From: Paenalicyclobacillus cellulosilyticus
Lineage (GTDB): Bacteria; Bacillota; Bacilli; Alicyclobacillales; Alicyclobacillaceae
Direction of reading: 5' to 3'
Assembly (NCBI RefSeq): GCF_014647315.1
Contig: NZ_BMOY01000014.1
Span: 1-59,360 of the forward strand
Length of the DNA: 59,360 nucleotides
Shown here: positions 57,439 through 59,360 of the stretch, in pieces
How the letters are laid out: each line of letters begins with the position of its first letter
Numbering within the stretch: the stretch's first letter is position 1
The notes under the pieces: model-generated
The model's input: the letters and a program-made list of their open reading frames with translations, nothing else
Database searches by the model: none
Told to the model about the DNA's origin: nothing
Made by a program: the position numbers and the translations under genes

Positions 57439-57508
57439 CCCCAGCGCTTGCCGAGGGGAGGGCGCCCGTGTATGATGGTGACGTGGCTCGTCGTGATGTT
57501 CGGATTTG

Positions 57509-57544
57509 TTGGACAGGTGGCTGGTTGATTGGACAGGTGGCTGG
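57509..57544. repeat. Direct repeat, 16 bp twice with 20-bp period
   Basis: TTGGACAGGTGGCTGG occurs twice between the cyclo-ligase gene and tatA. It could be slippage or an operator pair; no regulator is implicated. Confidence 0.7.
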
Positions 57545-57647
57545 CTGGCGAGGGTTGGCTCGGCCCTTGCCCGCGCCGGTGCGGGATGAGGCATGGTGAC
57601 GGCGGGTGCGGGCCGGCCGAGATGAAGTGTGGGACGGGGGATGCACC

Positions 57648-57974
57648 GTGAATTTCGCCAACGTCGGGATCTCAGGTCTGATCTTGATTGTCATCGTCCT
57701 CTTGATGGTGTTCGGTCCAAGCAAGCTGCCTGAGATTGGCCGGGCATTCGGCCGTTCGTTGCGCGAATTCAGGGAAGCGACGCGCGGCATGATGGACGAG
57801 CAAGGGCAAGCGACGGGGCAGGCTCGTTCCGGTGCGCCGGAGCGCCCTGTCGTCGAGCCGTTGGAGATTCAATCCGAGCCGGCAGCGCATGCGCGGCCCG
57901 TGCAAACGTCGCAGGCCGCGGATGGGCAGGGGACAGGGACGGGCAGCGCTCCCGACGCTTCGGCCGACCGGTGA
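57648..57974 (+). CDS. tatA: Sec-independent translocase protein TatA
   Basis: A 108-residue TatA/E protein. A membrane helix ([17 protein letters not shown]) is followed by the hinge and amphipathic helix [19 protein letters not shown] and then a disordered tail rich in Gln, Pro and Ala. It forms the pore part of the twin-arginine translocase. Start is GTG behind GGGGGA. It lies 6 bp before tatC. Confidence 0.93.
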   Translation: MNFANVGISGLILIVIVLLMVFGPSKLPEIGRAFGRSLREFREATRGMMDEQGQATGQARSGAPERPVVEPLEIQSEPAAHARPVQTSQAADGQGTGTGSAPDASADR

Positions 57975-57980
57975 GACGGT

Positions 57981-58763
57981 ATGGATCAAGCGCGCATGCG
58001 GTTCTCCGAGCACGTGGCCGACTTGCGGCGCCGCATCATTTGGATCTTGGTGGTCTTTTTTGGCCTCTTGTGCCTGAGCCTCGGGTTGGTCGCCCGCTTG
58101 TACCGTTACCTCACCGCACCCATCACCCGTTTGGGTTACCATTTGATGGTGGTCAGCCCGGGGGAAATCGTGATGGTCTACCTGGCGGTGGCGGGTGTGG
58201 TGGCTGCGGGATTGACCATGCCGTTCGCGTTGTACCAGCTCTGGCGGTTTGTTCGCCCCGGGCTCACCCCCTTGGAGCGCCGCTATGCCCAGCGGTTGCT
58301 TCCCGTCATGCTCGCGATGTTTGTCCTCGGCGTGGCGTTTGCGTGGTTCGTGGTCTTTCCCATGGTGTTGCGGTTCTTGCTGCAGCTTGCATCCCGAGCG
58401 GCCGACGTCCACATCCGGGTGAACGCGTACTTCTCGTTCCTGACGGGGCTGTGCCTGCCGTTTGGCCTTGTCTTTGAGCTGCCGGTCGTGGTGGCTTTTC
58501 TCACCCGCATCGGGGTGATCACACCGCGGGTGCTCCGCCGCTGGCGCCGCTACGCGTACCTCGTCATCGTGGTGGTCGGGGTGTTCATCAGTCCGCCGGA
58601 GATGATCACGCACTTGTCGGTCATCCTGCCGATGATCGCGTTGTACGAGTGCAGCATCCTCATCTCGGCGTGGGTCGAACGGCGGGCAGCGCGGTTGCGG
58701 ACGGAGGCAAGCGGCAAGGCGGGGCTCGGCGCACACGCCGGCGGCGGCTCTGCCGCCGGTTGA
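57981..58763 (+). CDS. tatC: Sec-independent translocase protein TatC
   Basis: A 260-residue TatC with six membrane helices, which recognises twin-arginine signal peptides. The N-terminal FSEHVADLRRRI and the segment with GLTMPFALYQLWRFVRPGL are typical, with the conserved Pro and Glu positions. It forms an operon with tatA, 6 bp apart. Confidence 0.95.
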   Translation: MDQARMRFSEHVADLRRRIIWILVVFFGLLCLSLGLVARLYRYLTAPITRLGYHLMVVSPGEIVMVYLAVAGVVAAGLTMPFALYQLWRFVRPGLTPLERRYAQRLLPVMLAMFVLGVAFAWFVVFPMVLRFLLQLASRAADVHIRVNAYFSFLTGLCLPFGLVFELPVVVAFLTRIGVITPRVLRRWRRYAYLVIVVVGVFISPPEMITHLSVILPMIALYECSILISAWVERRAARLRTEASGKAGLGAHAGGGSAAG

Positions 58764-58786
58764 AGAGCGTCCGGACCGGATTTTTT
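58742..58786 (+). terminator. Terminator region after tatC
   Basis: CGGCGGC-TCT-GCCGCCG overlaps the tatC stop codon. Further on, CCGGT and ACCGG can pair just before TTTTTT (58781-58786). Together they probably terminate the tat transcript ahead of groES. Confidence 0.5.
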
Positions 58787-58798
58787 CTCCGCCGGTTC

Positions 58799-58827
58799 TT
58801 GCAATCTCCTCCGCCAACGGATATGAT
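58799..58827 (+). promoter_or_regulatory. groE promoter
   Basis: TTGCAA, 17 bp, TATGAT is a typical sigma-A promoter placed directly before CIRCE. Confidence 0.7.
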
Positions 58828-58838
58828 AAGTCATGGTG

Positions 58839-58865
58839 TTAGCACTCGGGTTTACTGAGTGCTAA
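58839..58865. promoter_or_regulatory. CIRCE operator (HrcA site)
   Basis: TTAGCACTC, 9 bp, GAGTGCTAA is a perfect match to the CIRCE consensus. The heat-shock repressor HrcA binds it and shuts off groESL until unfolded protein titrates GroEL. Confidence 0.97.
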
Positions 58866-58906
58866 TCATGCGTGCCTGCAGGATCATGTCTGAAGGAGGT
58901 TCACCC

Positions 58907-59191
<285 letters not shown>

Positions 59192-59289
59192 GGGTAACGG
59201 TGCGGACGCAGTCAACGCGGACGGCTGCACCGGGATCGTGAAGCGGAACAAGGTTCCTACATACTCCGGGTTGGAGGAGGTATGACGAG

Positions 59290-59360
59290 ATGGCGAAAGA
59301 CATCAAATTCAGCGAGGAAGCGCGCCGTGCGATGCTGCGGGGCGTCGACGCGCTGGCGGA
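59290..59360 (+). CDS. groEL: Chaperonin GroEL, 5' end only
   Basis: The window ends 23 codons into this gene. MAKDIKFSEEARRAMLRGVD is the conserved GroEL N terminus, with GGAGGAGG upstream. It is the second gene of the CIRCE-regulated operon. Confidence 0.95.
   Translation, partial: MAKDIKFSEEARRAMLRGVDALA

Overview
The window looks like chromosomal DNA of a high-G+C, thermo- or acidophilic Bacillota, most likely an Alicyclobacillaceae member. Three things point there. Housekeeping gene order is Bacillus-like: acpS/ydcC/alr/ndoAI/ndoA, thiL-tsaE-tsaB-rimI-tsaD, and ABC-F followed by tatA-tatC and groES-groEL behind a CIRCE element. Starts are often GTG or TTG behind strong GGAGG sites. The first CRISPR repeat closely resembles the repeat I remember for Alicyclobacillus acidoterrestris type V-B (Cas12b). 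No tRNA, rRNA, transposase or integrase was seen.

Layout. 1-1857: a 25-repeat type V-B-like array whose effector genes would lie left of the window. 1871-4983: lysR, a divergent YeiH-type transporter gene and map. 5300-22460: a complete type I-G (old I-U) CRISPR-Cas island. It holds two leftward-transcribed arrays (14 and 30 repeats) with homologous leaders, cas4-cas1-cas2, a hicBA toxin-antitoxin pair, a WYL regulator, an AT-rich 580-bp gap, then cas3-csx17-csb1-csb2. A cation/proton antiporter gene behind a fluoride-riboswitch-like leader sits between csb2 and the last array. 22608-32703: small membrane genes, an S9 peptidase, a tandem DUF190 protein, acpS, nnr, ydcC, alr and endoAI-endoA. 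32752-36089: a sugar ABC transporter operon on the minus strand. 36406-39156: ahcY, a class I amidotransferase-like gene, and a DUF1659/DUF2922 pair. 39387-44137: pstSCAB-phoU behind PhoP-box-like repeats. 44246-49148: dedA and thiL-tsaE-tsaB-rimI-tsaD, followed by a DnaA-box cluster. 49271-54535: a VanX-like dipeptidase with a coupled membrane gene, and a xylose-type ABC transporter. 54615-59360: ABC-F, 5-formyl-THF cyclo-ligase, tatA, tatC, groES and the start of groEL.

The most interesting stretch is 10477-10936, between the WYL regulator and cas3. It contains a degenerate I-G repeat with a compensatory change in its stem. The flanking pseudo-spacer matches DNA about 85 bp away over its first 16 positions with one mismatch, at position 6. 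Downstream lies a strong consensus promoter, a 33-codon membrane-peptide ORF with a strong ribosome binding site, and a terminator. This resembles a CRISPR-guarding CreTA module (crRNA-like antitoxin plus mini-toxin). To my knowledge CreTA has not been described for subtype I-G. The interpretation is inference from sequence only.
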